From Herbaspirillum sp. GW103 (GTDB lineage Bacteria; Pseudomonadota; Gammaproteobacteria; Burkholderiales; Burkholderiaceae_D), in the NCBI RefSeq assembly GCF_000261365.1, contig NZ_AJVC01000003.1, positions 992,001 to 1,056,000 on the forward strand: a stretch of 64,000 nt of DNA. The letters run 5' to 3'. Position 1 is the first letter of the stretch. Each line of letters opens with the position of its first letter. The notes below the pieces were generated by a model that was given only the letters and a program-made list of their open reading frames with translations, had not been told where the DNA came from and made no database searches. Position numbers and translations under genes: made by a program. This document shows positions 8,684 to 17,391 of the stretch, piece after piece.

Positions 8684-8698
8684 GTCAATTGAATTGAC
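8684..8698. promoter_or_regulatory. Perfect 15-bp palindrome upstream of lysR; candidate GntR operator
   Basis: GTCAATTGAATTGAC has two perfect 7-bp arms around a central G. It lies 32 bases before the LysR start and matches the site upstream of gntR at 11 of 15 positions, which suggests that the GntR protein also controls the LysR gene. Confidence 0.6.
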
Positions 8699-8730
8699 TA
8701 CTCAACACTCTGGCCGGAAAAACTCATCGC

Positions 8731-9672
8731 ATGGAATTACGTCAACTGCGCTACTTCGTGGCCATCGTCGATCACGGTTCGCTCTCGCGCGCGGCGCGGG
8801 TGCTGCACATCGCCCAGCCGGCGCTGACCCAGCAGATCCGCCAGCTGGAAGACGAGATGGCGGCACAGCTGCTGCACCGCTCGGCCCAGGGCGTGATCGC
8901 CACCGATGCCGGCAAGGTCTTCTATGAGCATGCACTGGCGATCCTCAAGCAGGTGCAGGACGCCAAGCAGGCCGTGGCGCAATCCACCGACAAACCCTCG
9001 GGCACGGTGGCGCTGGGCATTCCGCAGAGCGTGTCCAATGCGCTGGCCTTGCCGCTGTTGAACGCGGTACGCTCGATCTATCCCGAGATCACCCTGCAAC
9101 TGACCGAGGAATTGACTGGCAACCTCATCACCCAGCTGAAATCAGGACGCCTGAACCTGGCCGTGCTGTTCGATGATGGCCAGCTCTCTTCCTTCGCGGC
9201 CACACCCATGATCGAGGAAGAGATGATGTACATCACCCGCGCCCGATCGCAGTACGGTGTCAAGGGCCGCAAGGGGGTGCCGCTGGCCCAGGCCATCCAG
9301 GCCCCGCTGATCCTGCCGGGACTGGCCCATGGCGTGCGACCGCGCATCGAAAACCTGGTGCGTAGCCAGGGCATGAGCCTGGATAACGTCATCGAGATCA
9401 ACTCGGTGGCCATCCTCAAGTCCGCCATCCTGGCCGATATCGGGGCCACCATCCTGCCGGTGGCTCCGCTCTTGGCCGACATCGAGCGCGGCGAGATGGT
9501 GGCGCATCGCATCGCCGGAGAACAGATCTCGCGCACCCTGGTGTTGTGCGCTTCCCGCAATATCCCCCTCACCACCGCCGCCGCTGCAGTAGAAAAGCTG
9601 GTGCTGGATGTGACGGACGCACTGTGCCGCTCAGGCCAGTGGGGGCATACGCGGGTGCTGGAACGTGAATAA
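8731..9672 (+). CDS. LysR-family transcriptional regulator (Nac/CynR-like)
   Basis: Regulator of 313 residues with the N-terminal winged helix-turn-helix at 1-60 (MELRQLRYFVAIVDHGSLSR, AARVLHIAQPALTQQIRQLE) and a periplasmic-binding-like effector domain from about 90. The variant resembles the Nac-like group: the domain opens with the GTVALGIPQSVSNALALPLL pattern. It follows gntR in the same direction, with the perfect palindrome in the gap. Its target is unclear: most LysR proteins act on a divergent neighbour, but here the upstream neighbour runs in the same direction. It may activate the aldehyde dehydrogenase operon or act in trans. Confidence 0.9.
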   Translation: MELRQLRYFVAIVDHGSLSRAARVLHIAQPALTQQIRQLEDEMAAQLLHRSAQGVIATDAGKVFYEHALAILKQVQDAKQAVAQSTDKPSGTVALGIPQSVSNALALPLLNAVRSIYPEITLQLTEELTGNLITQLKSGRLNLAVLFDDGQLSSFAATPMIEEEMMYITRARSQYGVKGRKGVPLAQAIQAPLILPGLAHGVRPRIENLVRSQGMSLDNVIEINSVAILKSAILADIGATILPVAPLLADIERGEMVAHRIAGEQISRTLVLCASRNIPLTTAAAAVEKLVLDVTDALCRSGQWGHTRVLERE

Positions 9673-9894
9673 AACTGAATGAGCCCCCCGGTTTTTCGGT
9701 ATGAAAATTCAGATTTTTTGATGAATTGCTGAAAATAACTGCCGAGCTGGCGGCATCGGTTACACTGGTGGCGACCCCGGTTGTCCTTGAGCCCCCCGCC
9801 TACAGAGGACGCCGCCGATGCGCTTGGGGGCGCATCCTCTGCATCGCTTGCCGCGATGTCATCAACACCAGCCCGCAGGGGCGAGCGAATCCGC

Positions 9895-11076
9895 ATGAAT
9901 CCTTTCACCGCCAGCATCGCGCTGGCCATCGTTCAGTTTTGCAGTGGCGTGATCATGACCGGCCTGTTCATCAGCACGCCGTCAGAACGCTTCACGCGGC
10001 TGTGGGCGTTGTCGGGGGTATTTTCGGCGCTGGGTATCTGCATTACCGTCGGGGTGTACGCGGGGCTGGCGGGCAACCTGCGTTTGCTCGGTCTGCTGGT
10101 GGGCAACACGCTGGTCTTTTCGTCGGGCATCGTGGCCTGGTGCGGCCTGCGCAGTTTCTACCAGCGCCAGTCGGGTGGCTGGCCGCATTGGCTCATCATC
10201 GTCTATGTTCTGCTCTTCGTCGCACTGCTCATCGGCGGCGCCGACTTCACCCATCGTTCCTACCTCGCCGTGGGCGGGCTGCAGCTGGTGTTCTGCCTGG
10301 TGCTGCATGAATTCTTCAAGGGTCTGTCCGGCCCGCTGGCACGGCGCTATCCGCGCTGGACCTTTGGCCGCTGGATCGGTATGGCTGCCTTGCTCATTCT
10401 CAGCGCCACTCATGTGAGCCGGCTGCTGCTTTCGCTGTCGCATCCGGAACTGTTCATGCCGCCCCAGATGCGCATGCTGGGCGTGGCCCTGATCTACCTG
10501 ATTCCCATCAGTGGCACCTTGCTGCTGTCGGTGTCGCTGATGATGATCTACTTCGAACGCCTGCTGGCCGACAAGCAGCGCCTGGCCACCGAAGATGAAC
10601 TGACCGGCACCCTCAACCGCCGCGAGCTGGTGCGCTGCGGCGAACAGGCCCTGGCCCAGGCGGTGCAGGGCGGGCGGGTGCTGACGCTGGCCTTCATCGA
10701 CGTGGACCATTTCAAGCGCATCAACGACACCCACGGCCACCTGGTCGGCGATCGCGTACTGGCCGACATCGGTGCCTTGCTGCGTGAGCACTGTGGCCAG
10801 AGGGGCATGGTCGGGCGCTACGGCGGCGAGGAATTCTGCGCGGTCTTCCCGGACGGGGCCGAGGAAGAAGGGCGCCGGATCGCCCAGCACCTGCTGGAAA
10901 CCGTGTGCAGTCACGACTTCGGCCATGGACAGACGGTCACCATCAGCGTCGGGCTGGCCGTCTTGCGGCCGGGTTGTGCCAAGAGCTGGGATGCCCTGGT
11001 GCACGAAGCCGACCAGGCCCTGTATCGCGCCAAGAGTGAAGGGCGCAATGCCTTCCGCATGGCGCTGGCGGCCTGA
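9895..11076 (+). CDS. Membrane-bound diguanylate cyclase (GGDEF domain)
   Basis: Makes cyclic-di-GMP from two GTP. Residues 1-215 hold six to seven hydrophobic helices (a membrane sensor of no named type that I can assign); the C-terminal 170 residues are a GGDEF domain with FIDVDHFKRINDTHGHLVGD and the active-site motif GGEEF near residue 310. The allosteric inhibitory site (RxxD, five residues before GGEEF) is absent: that place reads RGMV, so product inhibition through this site is not expected. The start is uncertain: I use the ATG just before the first helix (MNPFTAS); in-frame starts exist up to 38 codons earlier. It stands alone, convergent with dnaE2. Confidence 0.88.
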   Translation: MNPFTASIALAIVQFCSGVIMTGLFISTPSERFTRLWALSGVFSALGICITVGVYAGLAGNLRLLGLLVGNTLVFSSGIVAWCGLRSFYQRQSGGWPHWLIIVYVLLFVALLIGGADFTHRSYLAVGGLQLVFCLVLHEFFKGLSGPLARRYPRWTFGRWIGMAALLILSATHVSRLLLSLSHPELFMPPQMRMLGVALIYLIPISGTLLLSVSLMMIYFERLLADKQRLATEDELTGTLNRRELVRCGEQALAQAVQGGRVLTLAFIDVDHFKRINDTHGHLVGDRVLADIGALLREHCGQRGMVGRYGGEEFCAVFPDGAEEEGRRIAQHLLETVCSHDFGHGQTVTISVGLAVLRPGCAKSWDALVHEADQALYRAKSEGRNAFRMALAA

Positions 11077-11091
11077 TCGAGTCACGTTGCT

Positions 11092-14000
11092 TCAGAAGAA
11101 ATCCCGGCTGCGCGGTTGCAGCTCGCCCAGCAGATGGGTCCAGTCTTCCAGACGTCCGGCCACCAGATGGCGCACCTCGCCCTGGCACTGCCAGCTGCCA
11201 TACACCCCCAGCAAGCGCGCATTCAAGACCTCGCTGCGCTGCCGCTCCAGCACGGCAGGCCAGATGATCACATTGGCCGAGCCGGTTTCATCCTCCAGCG
11301 TCATGAAGATCACACCCTTGGCCGTGCCCGGGCGCTGGCGCACCGTGACGATGCCGCAGCAGCAGGCGAACTGGCGATTCTGCAAGCCGTTGAGATCGGC
11401 CACGCTCATGAAGCGGCGCCGCCGCAGGGTCTCGCGCAGCAGCGCCAGCGGATGGCGGCGCAGGGTCAGGTTCATGGCGCGGTAGTCGTCGATGATCTGG
11501 TCGCCTTCGCCGGGCGCTTCCAATTGAACTGCATCATCTCCGCGTGGCGCCGTGCGCAGCAGGTCACGATCAGGTACTGCGCCCACGGCATGCCACAGCG
11601 CGGCGCGCCGGTGGCCGGCCAGTTCACGCAAGGCGTCGCCTGCCGCCAGGGCCTGCAGGGCGTGGCGGTCCAGCGCAGCGCGCCGGGCCAGGTCATCGAC
11701 ATCGGCAAAGGGCCGTTCTCTGCGGGCTTCTTCGATGCGCTGCGCCGCCTGTTCCGGCATGCCGCGCAACAGGCTCATGCCCAGCCGCACCGCAGGCCGC
11801 GCATGCCCTGTGGAATCCAGCTCCAGGATGGATTCCCAGCGACTGCGCAAGACATTGACGGGCAGCACTTTCACCCCATGCCGACGCGCATCCTGGATCA
11901 ACTGCGAGGGCGAGTAGAAGCCCATGGGCTGGCTGTTGAGCAGGCCGCACAGGAAGGCTTCCGGCTCATGGCATTTGAGCCAGCTGCTGAAATAGGTCAG
12001 CAGGGCAAAGCTGGCGGCATGGCTCTCGGGGAAACCGTATTCGCCGAAACCCTCGATCTGGTTGAAGATGCTTTCGGCGAATTCGCGGGAATACCCATTG
12101 TCGGTCATGCCCAGCACCAGCCGTTCATGGTGCGGACCCATGCCGCCCTTGCGCTTCCAGGCGGCCATGGAGCGGCGCAGGTCATCGGCTTCGCTGGGCG
12201 AATAGCCGGCCGCCTCGATGGCCACATCCATCACCTGTTCCTGGAAGATCGGGATGCCCAGGGTGCGCTCCAGCACCTTCTTGATCTTGCCGCTCTTGCG
12301 GGTGTTGTCCGGGTAGTCGAAGCTGCCGCCCTCGCGCACCAGTTCACGCCGCCGCAGATAGGGGTGAACCATGCCGCCCTGGATCGGACCGGGCCGCACG
12401 ATGGCCACCTGCACCACCAGGTCGTACTGGGTGCGCGGCTGCATGCGCGGCAGCATGCTCATCTGGGCCCGGCTCTCGATCTGGAATACGCCGATGGTAT
12501 CGGCCTTGCAGATCATTTCGAAGGTGGCCGGGTCTTCGCGGGGGATGTCGTGCATCTGCATCACCTGCGGCAAGCCGCGCCGCAGGCTCACCAGTTCCAG
12601 CGAACGGCGCAGGGCGGTCAGCATGCCCAGTGCCAGCACGTCGACCTTGAGCAGTCTGAGCGACTCCAGGTCATCCTTGTCCCATTCGATGACGGAACGG
12701 TCTTGCATGGCTGCCTTCTGGATCGGCACCAGCCGTGACAACTGCCCGCGCGCGATCACGAAACCGCCGGTGTGCTGCGACAGGTGGCGCGGGAAGCGCA
12801 GCAGTTTGCCGGTAATGCTGGCCCACAGCCCGATCTGCGGCAATTCGGGGTCCAACCCGGCTTCGGCAAAGCGGGCCAGCAATTCTTCCCGGCTGTCGAA
12901 CCAGTGCTGCGACTTGGCCACCGTATCGACGATGGCCGCATCCACCCCCAATGCCTTGCCGACCTCGCGCAAGGCCCCGCGTGGCCGGTAGCTGTGCACG
13001 GCGGCGGCCAGCGCGGCGCGGCGACGGCCGTACTTGCGGTAGATGTGCTGGATGACTTCTTCGCGGCGCTGGTGCTCGAAGTCGACATCGATGTCGGGCG
13101 GTTCCTCGCGCTTTTCGCTGATGAAGCGGGCAAACAGCAGCCGGGTGGAAGTCGGATCGACTTCGGTCACCCCCAGGCAGTAGCATACCGCCGAGTTGGC
13201 CGCCGAGCCGCGTCCCTGGCAGAGGATGCCGCGTGAACGGGCGAACTTGACCAGGTCGTAGACGGTCAGGAAATAAGCTTCATATTCCTTTTTGGCGATC
13301 AAGGACAGTTCCATCTCGATCTGTTCGCGCACCTCGCCAGGAATCCCCTGTGGATAGCGTTTGACGGCACCGGCCAGGGTTTCCTGACGCAGGTAGTCGG
13401 CCGGGCTCATGCCCAGCGGCACCAGCTCGTCAGGATATTCATATCGCAATTCCGCCAGGCTGAAATGGCAATCGGCCGCCACTGTCAGGGTCTGGGCCAG
13501 CGTCGCCGGGCTATGCACCAGCGAGAGCCGCATGCGCGGGCGCAGGTGTTGTTCGGCATTGGGGGCCAGGGCCAGTCCGCATTCCTGCACCGGCTTGCCC
13601 AGGCGGATGGCGGTGACCACGTCCTGCAGGTATTTGCGTGACCGCTGGTGCATCTGCACGTCGCCCACCGCTACCAGCGGCAGGCCATGCCGGCGCGCCG
13701 CTGCGTCCAGCGCGGCGCGGTGCAGGTCGTCCAGAGGGCGATACAGCCGCGTCATGCCGACCCAGGAACGACCGGGTGCCAGGGTGGAGAACCAGCGCAG
13801 TTGGGCATCCAGCGTCTCTTCGTTGGCCGGATAGTCCGGCACCAGGATCAGCTGGCAATCGGGCAGGGCACGCAGGTGCGACAAGGCGGGCGGAGGCTGG
13901 CTCAGATCCTCCGGTGACAGCAGGTAGCGGCCTTTCTCGGCGCGGGTGCGGGCCAGGGTGATGAGTTCGCAGAGGTTGCCATAGCCTTCGCGGTTCCTGG

Positions 14001-14301
14001 CCAGCGCCACCAGGGTCATGGCGGCCAGGGGATGGGCCGGATTTTCCTGGAGGGCCGTGAAACGAAAGCTGCTGCCGATGAGCAGCTTGAAATCCTTGGC
14101 CTTGCCGCGTTCGAACTGCTCAATCCAGGCGGCATGGGCGCGCACCACACCCGCCATGCTGCATTCATCGGTGATGGCCAGGGCACGGTAGCCCAGCTCG
14201 ATGGCGCGTTCTACCAGTTCCTGCGCATGCGAGGCGCCGTGCAGGAAGCTGAAGTTGGTGCGGCAATACAGTTCGGCATAGTCGGGCAGAGCGGTTTGCA
14301 T
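11092..14301 (-). CDS. dnaE2: Error-prone DNA polymerase DnaE2 (ImuC)
   Basis: Alpha subunit-like C-family polymerase of 1069 residues, the usual DnaE2 length, shorter than the replicative DnaE. The N-terminal PHP domain starts with YCRTNFSFLHGASHAQELVE, and the palm carries the catalytic Asp pair in PPDIDVDFEHQRR near residue 400. DnaE2 copies past lesions and causes SOS mutagenesis, working with ImuA and ImuB. It is the third gene of the imuA-imuB-dnaE2 operon; its AGGAG ribosome site overlaps the imuB stop codon (10-base gap). The LexA box before imuA should control all three. Confidence 0.96.
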   Translation of the reverse strand: MQTALPDYAELYCRTNFSFLHGASHAQELVERAIELGYRALAITDECSMAGVVRAHAAWIEQFERGKAKDFKLLIGSSFRFTALQENPAHPLAAMTLVALARNREGYGNLCELITLARTRAEKGRYLLSPEDLSQPPPALSHLRALPDCQLILVPDYPANEETLDAQLRWFSTLAPGRSWVGMTRLYRPLDDLHRAALDAAARRHGLPLVAVGDVQMHQRSRKYLQDVVTAIRLGKPVQECGLALAPNAEQHLRPRMRLSLVHSPATLAQTLTVAADCHFSLAELRYEYPDELVPLGMSPADYLRQETLAGAVKRYPQGIPGEVREQIEMELSLIAKKEYEAYFLTVYDLVKFARSRGILCQGRGSAANSAVCYCLGVTEVDPTSTRLLFARFISEKREEPPDIDVDFEHQRREEVIQHIYRKYGRRRAALAAAVHSYRPRGALREVGKALGVDAAIVDTVAKSQHWFDSREELLARFAEAGLDPELPQIGLWASITGKLLRFPRHLSQHTGGFVIARGQLSRLVPIQKAAMQDRSVIEWDKDDLESLRLLKVDVLALGMLTALRRSLELVSLRRGLPQVMQMHDIPREDPATFEMICKADTIGVFQIESRAQMSMLPRMQPRTQYDLVVQVAIVRPGPIQGGMVHPYLRRRELVREGGSFDYPDNTRKSGKIKKVLERTLGIPIFQEQVMDVAIEAAGYSPSEADDLRRSMAAWKRKGGMGPHHERLVLGMTDNGYSREFAESIFNQIEGFGEYGFPESHAASFALLTYFSSWLKCHEPEAFLCGLLNSQPMGFYSPSQLIQDARRHGVKVLPVNVLRSRWESILELDSTGHARPAVRLGMSLLRGMPEQAAQRIEEARRERPFADVDDLARRAALDRHALQALAAGDALRELAGHRRAALWHAVGAVPDRDLLRTAPRGDDAVQLEAPGEGDQIIDDYRAMNLTLRRHPLALLRETLRRRRFMSVADLNGLQNRQFACCCGIVTVRQRPGTAKGVIFMTLEDETGSANVIIWPAVLERQRSEVLNARLLGVYGSWQCQGEVRHLVAGRLEDWTHLLGELQPRSRDFF

Positions 14302-14310
14302 GCGTTTCTC

Positions 14311-15795
14311 CTAGCCAAACAAGCCGTGCAGGAACCACTGCGGTTCTTCATCGGACCACTCGCCGCCACGCCACTGGCGGAAGATCCAGTAATAGGCGTG
14401 GCCGGCATCGCGCGCCGTGAAGTAGTCGCGCGTCAGGGGCCGGCCTTCCCACCAGCCGGCTTCGATGCGTTCGGGCGGCGAGGTGAATTCCAGTGCACTC
14501 CGATAGAAGGGCTTGTGCTGCTGTACCCGCAGCGGCAGGGGTTCCTGCAGCAGCCACAGCGGGCGTGGCGGCAGCCGTGCCGGATCGCTGCCCAAGGGCG
14601 CGGGCAGGCTGGCGGCGGACTGCATCACGCTGCACCAGCGGTTGGCGATCTCGGGCCGGTGATCGGCGCGTGGCGCGGCCTGCTGTACCTTGTCCGCGCC
14701 CAGCCGCGCTACCAGCAGCTCCAGCAGGCGCTGGTGATCCTCGGCACTGCCGCCGGGCTCGGGGAAGAGCATCTCGCTGGCGGCTTGCCGGCTTTCCAGT
14801 TCATCGGCGGCCAGGCCCAGGGCGATGGCCGGGGCGGGCAGTAAGGAGCGGGCCAGTTTTTCCTTGACCAGGGTGTGCAGATGGTCTTCCTGCCAGGCCG
14901 GCACCGATAGCGCCACCTGCAATTCGGTAGGAGGGACCGCCTGGCGTCCGCGTTCATGTTCCAGCCACAGACGCAGTTTCTTGATGGCCAGCTGACGCGC
15001 GGCCAGCCAGCCGGCCAGTTGCGCCAGCAAACCCTGGGCATAGGCGGCCAGGACGTCGGTCTGCTCGATGCGGTCCGGCAGCTCCACCCGGGCCTGGAAG
15101 CTGGGTGGAGCCACGATCCAGTCATGGACTTCGGGGGCAGCGCCATAGGCCCGGTCCAGCATGAGCAGCAGGTCCTTGCCGCAGCGGCGCTGCAATCCGG
15201 CGCGGGGCAGGCGTCGCACCTGGCCGAGCTGGCGGCAGCCCAGTCCGTGCAGCCATTCCAGATGGGGGCGCGCAGCGCTGAGCAGTACTACCGGCAGCCG
15301 GTCCAGGCGCCGTTGCAGGGATGTCGGGCCCAGGGTGCGCACGTAGCCGTAGCGTGCCAGCAGCCAGGCCCCGGTCGCCGTGACGGCGCAGGACAGGATG
15401 GCCGACAGGCCCAGCCGGGCGATGGTCACGCGGATCTTGCGGCACAAGGCGCGGATGCCGCCGAACAGGCGCAGGCTGGCGCCCACCTCCAGCAGGATGC
15501 ACGCCTCTGCGGCCAGCGTGACCTGGGGCGTGTATTGCAGCAGGGCCAGGGCGGCCTGCTGCAGCGTGGTGTCTTCGCGCAAGGTGTCGCGCTCGTGCAG
15601 ATGGGCCTCGGGAGCCAGCAATTGCACGCCGCCGCGCCGCATCCCTTCCTGCACGCCCAGCCCCCGCGCCGGCGCTGTCAGCGCGGTCACGCGGTCGCGC
15701 TCGAAGACCACGGCGGGGGCCTCATCCAGCCAGTTCGGACGGAAGACTTCCAGCGGCAGCAGTGGCAGGTGTACGGCGATCCACAGGGGAGACAT
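14311..15795 (-). CDS. imuB: ImuB, Y-family polymerase-like mutasome scaffold
   Basis: Protein of 494 residues that links ImuA and DnaE2 to the replication clamp. The start MSPLWIAVHLPLLPLEVF is the typical ImuB N-terminus: the acidic residues that bind metal in active Y-family polymerases (DxD in the first strand) are replaced, so it should be catalytically dead, as known for ImuB. The downstream little-finger-like region and Leu/Gln-rich C-terminal part are present. The gene begins 74 bases inside the end of imuA, an unusually long overlap; the conserved N-terminus supports this start. Member of the LexA-controlled operon. Confidence 0.93.
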   Translation of the reverse strand: MSPLWIAVHLPLLPLEVFRPNWLDEAPAVVFERDRVTALTAPARGLGVQEGMRRGGVQLLAPEAHLHERDTLREDTTLQQAALALLQYTPQVTLAAEACILLEVGASLRLFGGIRALCRKIRVTIARLGLSAILSCAVTATGAWLLARYGYVRTLGPTSLQRRLDRLPVVLLSAARPHLEWLHGLGCRQLGQVRRLPRAGLQRRCGKDLLLMLDRAYGAAPEVHDWIVAPPSFQARVELPDRIEQTDVLAAYAQGLLAQLAGWLAARQLAIKKLRLWLEHERGRQAVPPTELQVALSVPAWQEDHLHTLVKEKLARSLLPAPAIALGLAADELESRQAASEMLFPEPGGSAEDHQRLLELLVARLGADKVQQAAPRADHRPEIANRWCSVMQSAASLPAPLGSDPARLPPRPLWLLQEPLPLRVQQHKPFYRSALEFTSPPERIEAGWWEGRPLTRDYFTARDAGHAYYWIFRQWRGGEWSDEEPQWFLHGLFG

Positions 15796-16471
15796 GGCGT
15801 TGCAGATTCGGTGAAGGCAGCAAAGGGAGAAACAGGCTCTGTTCGCGCAGGGGGCCGCGACGCTTGAGAAAACCGATCTCCAGTCCGTCACGCGCCGACT
15901 TGAGCGTCAGCCGCAGGGGCGCGGGTGAAGGTTCGCGGGCGCAGGACAGGGGCCGCAGCATGAAGAACAGGGTCTGCCCGGCCTGGGCCGCCCCATGCAG
16001 GCGCCGCAGCAGGTCGTGGTCACCCTTGCGCAGGCGCGGCTGCCACATCAGCAGGACCTGGCAACTGTCGGCCCGCAGCACCTGCTCGGCGGCCCAGCAG
16101 GCATCGGCCGCATGAGCGGCCTGCAACTGCAGCAGCCGTGCGGCCTCCACCCCCATCTGCGCCCAGCCGGGCGCATTGATCGGGTGCGGCGCCTGCAGCA
16201 GCACAATGCGCTGCGCGCGCGTCCGGTGCTGGTCACTGGTCGGTGGACGCGCCAGCACCGGGCGCAACAGGCGCAGTTCGCCGATGCCGTCCTGCGGCAA
16301 CAGCAACTCGATCAATACGCCGGGTGGCCAGCCACGTTCGGGCAGTTCGGCATCGAGCGCTTCAAAACCGCTGGCGATCCCGCGCGCACCTCCTCTTGCC
16401 AGCTGGGAGGCCAGCCAGAGCGAAGGGTGGATGATTTCCGGAGTGCGAACCGGAGAGGCGGAGGTCAACAT
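15722..16471 (-). CDS. imuA: ImuA, SOS mutasome RecA-like accessory protein
   Basis: First gene of the mutasome operon, 249 residues. ImuA proteins have a degenerate RecA/SulA fold and regulate RecA filaments and ImuB. Visible marks are the early segment IHPSLWLASQLARGG, then GFEALDAELPERGWPPGVLIELL, the region where RecA has its P-loop but which here lacks the GxxxxGKT motif, and the later WQPRLRKGDHDLLRRLHGAA. The start is 42 bases from a perfect LexA box. Its last 74 bases overlap imuB, so the final 24 residues may be shaped by that second frame. Confidence 0.9.
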   Translation of the reverse strand: MLTSASPVRTPEIIHPSLWLASQLARGGARGIASGFEALDAELPERGWPPGVLIELLLPQDGIGELRLLRPVLARPPTSDQHRTRAQRIVLLQAPHPINAPGWAQMGVEAARLLQLQAAHAADACWAAEQVLRADSCQVLLMWQPRLRKGDHDLLRRLHGAAQAGQTLFFMLRPLSCAREPSPAPLRLTLKSARDGLEIGFLKRRGPLREQSLFLPLLPSPNLQRHVSPVDRRTPATAAAGSLPSELAG

Positions 16472-16512
16472 GAAATGAACGGGAGGACGCTGAATGCAGG
16501 AAAAACAAATGA

Positions 16513-16528
16513 CTGTATAAATATACAG
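16513..16528. promoter_or_regulatory. LexA box of the imuA-imuB-dnaE2 operon
   Basis: CTGTATAAATATACAG is a full match to the proteobacterial SOS box CTG-N10-CAG, including the preferred CTGTATAT-like core, and it is palindromic at nearly every position. It lies 42 bp upstream of imuA, where LexA would block the promoter. Confidence 0.93.
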
Positions 16529-16862
16529 TAAAATTTTTGAGGTGTGACAAAAACTGTCTTCACGTCATGAGCCATCAGGAAAATGAAATTTGCTTCAGGC
16601 AATCTCTGCAAATGTCATCAATCCCGAAGATCGATATCCAAAACACAAGCTCATCTTCAAGTTTTCCTACATGTCTGACGGCCATTGCTGACATGGGCTG
16701 GGGAGCTCTTCCGATAGTGAGTATCGGTGAGGCTTTTTACACTGCAGACGTGGACAAGAAGTTGGGTTGCCACCCACATGCTCGCGCAGGGCAGTAGGGC
16801 GGGTGGATGGCAAATGTCTGCTCCATTCGATCCATTCGATCATCCAAGACAAGGAGTCACAC
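16529..16862. other. Intergenic region between imuA and the KGG gene
   Basis: Apart from the LexA box at its edge, this stretch holds no gene that I can support. An open frame of 86 codons exists on the plus strand, but it has poor codon use and no ribosome site. The last 20 bases carry the AAGGAG ribosome site of the KGG protein gene, whose promoter must lie here. I see no clear -10/-35 pair. Confidence 0.5.
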
Positions 16863-17207
16863 ATGGCAAATTCAGAGAATCCGGGCAACAGCAATCGCGG
16901 CTTTGCCGCCATGGACAAGGAGAAACAGCGTCAGATCGCCAGCATGGGAGGCAAGGCTGCCCATGCCAAGGGGGCGGCGCATGAGTTCAGCTCGGCCGAA
17001 GCCCGGGAAGCCGGACGCAAGGGTGGCCTGAACAGCCATGGTCGCAAGAACGCTGCAGCGGCAGCGGCGGCAGCGCAGAATGGCAGTGGCGGCAACGGCG
17101 CCGCGAGCTCTGCTCCAGCGCAGATGCACCAGAGCACACCGCAAGAGGGCAATGGCGCCCTCCAGCAACCCCAGCAGTCGGACAGCACCCCGCAGCAGCA
17201 AGGCTGA
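16863..17207 (+). CDS. KGG-domain general stress protein (YciG/GsiB-like)
   Basis: Small hydrophilic protein of 114 residues. It carries two KGG-type motifs: GFAAMDKEKQRQIASMGGKA at residues 13-32 and FSSAEAREAGRKGG near residues 43-56, the pattern of YciG, GsiB and con-10 stress proteins. The remainder is a low-complexity tail rich in Ala, Gln, Ser and Gly (AAAAAAAAQ, then several PQQ units), probably disordered. In relatives such proteins are induced by starvation, desiccation or RpoS; that role here is inferred. AAGGAG lies 7 bases before the ATG. It stands alone, with its own terminator. Confidence 0.85.
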   Translation: MANSENPGNSNRGFAAMDKEKQRQIASMGGKAAHAKGAAHEFSSAEAREAGRKGGLNSHGRKNAAAAAAAAQNGSGGNGAASSAPAQMHQSTPQEGNGALQQPQQSDSTPQQQG

Positions 17208-17335
17208 AAGGAAAGAACCCGGCCGCCTCAGGCAGCGGGCGCAGTACGGTGCAGAACATCAAAAAATATCAAAAAATATCAAGAACAGGGCCCAGGCTCG
17301 TACCGTCAGTGCAAGAAGCTGATAACAAGAAAACG

Positions 17336-17359
17336 AAAGGCGCGGACAGCGCCTTTTTT
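17336..17359 (+). terminator. Rho-independent terminator
   Basis: AAAGGCGC pairs with GCGCCTTT over a 5-base loop, followed by a run of six T. It ends the KGG gene transcript (about 130 bases after its stop) and may also stop transcripts from the convergent DUF1275 gene, since A-rich sequence precedes the stem. Confidence 0.85.
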
Positions 17360-17391
17360 GTTGTTTCTGCCCGCAGAGGGCCGGTTGCGCC

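Noticed and set aside
16537-16797. An 86-codon frame on the plus strand after the LexA box
   Set aside because: No ribosome site, Ser/Cys-rich with no domain, and it lies in the promoter region of two genes.
17258-17283. Two copies of an ATCAAAAAAT-type unit in tandem after the KGG gene
   Set aside because: Only two short A-rich copies just before a terminator; no sign of an array or a binding site.
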